A stretch of DNA of 64,000 nt from CAZBMJ01 sp964493205 (GTDB taxonomy: Bacteria > Myxococcota > UBA727 > JABDBI01): positions 1-64,000 of the forward strand of contig CAZBMJ010000006.1 of NCBI GenBank assembly GCA_964493205.1, read 5' to 3'. Shown here one piece after another: positions 63,282 through 64,000 of the stretch; within the stretch, counting starts at the first letter, position 1, and each line of letters begins with the position of its first letter. Made by a program: the position numbers and the translations under genes. The notes below the pieces were generated by a model, which saw only the letters and a program-made list of their open reading frames with translations, searched no databases and had not been told where the DNA came from.

Positions 63282-64000
63282 TTATTGCAGCATCTCCAAA
63301 ATGTGATAACCATCCATTACCTGTACTTTGTCTGATTGTTCATTGCCCCAAATAGAAAGCGTATCACCTTCCCACACAATAAAATTGCCAGCAAATTTTA
63401 TTATTCTTTTGATATTTTTTGGTGAGTGAGTCGTACTAAAATCAAGAAAATATGCGCTTGGACATAATAAGCTATTGGTTTCATTTATTTGAGTTAATTT
63501 AAGCACAATAGTTAAATCATCACTATCAAATTTGGCTAGAGCTTCCATACCAAAATCGAGAGGATCTTGCTCTATAAATCGTATTGGCTTAGCCAAAGAG
63601 AGACCTTTTAAAAGAATCACATCGTTGTGTTTTTTCCACTGGGCTCCAAAATCTCCCTCAGCATTGATCTCGAATTGATTACCAGCCAAGTCATAACAGA
63701 GATCTTTTATAGGTGAGTAGCCCACATTAGCATTTCCGTCATTCAAGTCTCTTATGACAAAAATACCACCAGCTGGCTCATTATCATAAGCCAATATCAT
63801 GTTTTGAGATACCAAATGACGAATTGAACAAGGATGAATTTTATATTTATTTAAGTCTTTATCAAGATGTTCAAATACCTTAGGCACTGATTCTCTTTCT
63901 TGACCATTGGGCATAATGATAACTGCATTGTCAGTTATCATCATAAGCGCTCGTTGCTCCCCATCAATGGCGCCAATGGCTTTAATATTTTTCTGAATAT
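63282..64000 (-). CDS. Partial hypothetical protein, 5' end outside the window
   Basis: At least 238 codons are open from the window edge. The frame continues upstream of the first in-window ATG (63944) as KNIKAIGAIDGEQRALMMIT without a stop, so the true start is likely beyond position 64000. The visible part is beta-rich with no membrane segment or clear motif, and includes GGIFVIRDLND and DFGAQWKKHNDVILL. Its stop is one base from the start of the trypsin-like gene. It may be a repeated beta-sandwich or a degenerate protease-like domain, but I cannot tell. Confidence 0.6.
   Translation of the reverse strand, partial: IQKNIKAIGAIDGEQRALMMITDNAVIIMPNGQERESVPKVFEHLDKDLNKYKIHPCSIRHLVSQNMILAYDNEPAGGIFVIRDLNDGNANVGYSPIKDLCYDLAGNQFEINAEGDFGAQWKKHNDVILLKGLSLAKPIRFIEQDPLDFGMEALAKFDSDDLTIVLKLTQINETNSLLCPSAYFLDFSTTHSPKNIKRIIKFAGNFIVWEGDTLSIWGNEQSDKVQVMDGYHILEMLQ

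Overview
The window is an AT-rich, densely packed bacterial chromosome segment, Gram-negative in character. It carries many Sec-signal and lipobox proteins, a prepilin peptidase, EF-P, TtcA, a long-form zinc-free S14, an AddAB-type recombination nuclease and a sigma-54 activator. The eukaryote-like proteins (ankyrin, F-box-like/LRR, USP-type deubiquitinase, Fic, truncated macro domain) suggest a bacterium living in or on a eukaryotic host, for example a protist symbiont. The lineage is not settled. HisS and the FHA/GAF/sigma-54 regulator look most like the former Deltaproteobacteria (Myxococcota/Bdellovibrionota), but this is an impression without a tree. No transposase, integrase, prophage or CRISPR array was seen.

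Layout. 1-1673: a GC-richer ygiB-ygiC pair beside a palindromic repeat. 1922-4586: fatty acid desaturase, phosphopantetheinyl transferase and an unknown gene, then tRNA-Arg and tRNA-His. 4656-16888: ttcA, a broken TraB/GumN-like gene, a 1009-residue unknown, a lipoyl-less E2 acyltransferase, hisS-cmk, a secreted ankyrin protein and an isolated atpD. 17072-20282: a DASS transporter operon ending in fic, whose 3' end lies in a repeat. 20398-22380: a coiled-coil protein, rnpB, tsaB and trxA. 22438-34232: a frameshifted USP-like lipoprotein, addB-addA, an F-box-like/LRR protein overlapping folD, and gcvT. 34245-41097: a small secreted peptide, a symporter-histidine kinase fusion, prepilin peptidase, efp, trhO and an epimerase. 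41129-45673: a TPR-like protein, the sigma-54 activator and two lipoproteins. 45790-51508: lon, a kinase-like lipoprotein, an accessory membrane protein and an RsmB-type methyltransferase. 51505-64000: a propeller-like protein, a truncated macro-domain lipoprotein, a subtilase, rpsN, NAD-isocitrate dehydrogenase, glpK, a phytase, an AI-2E-type permease, unknowns and a serine-protease-like protein.

The most unusual pattern is that three accessory blocks are each flanked by a duplicate of the 3' end, including the stop codon, of the neighbouring gene. These are the subtilase beside rpsN, the symporter-kinase beside gcvT, and a membrane protein beside the kinase-like lipoprotein gene. In the last case the displaced 3' end still overlaps the next start codon as ATGA, as if it were the original operon junction. 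This resembles integration at gene 3' ends with restoration of the reading frame, but no recombinase is visible.

A second highlight is an exact 56-bp tandem duplication that splits the USP-like gene. It is either a fresh pseudogene or a reversible on/off switch. Together with the F-box-like/LRR protein, it suggests that the organism interferes with host ubiquitin signalling.
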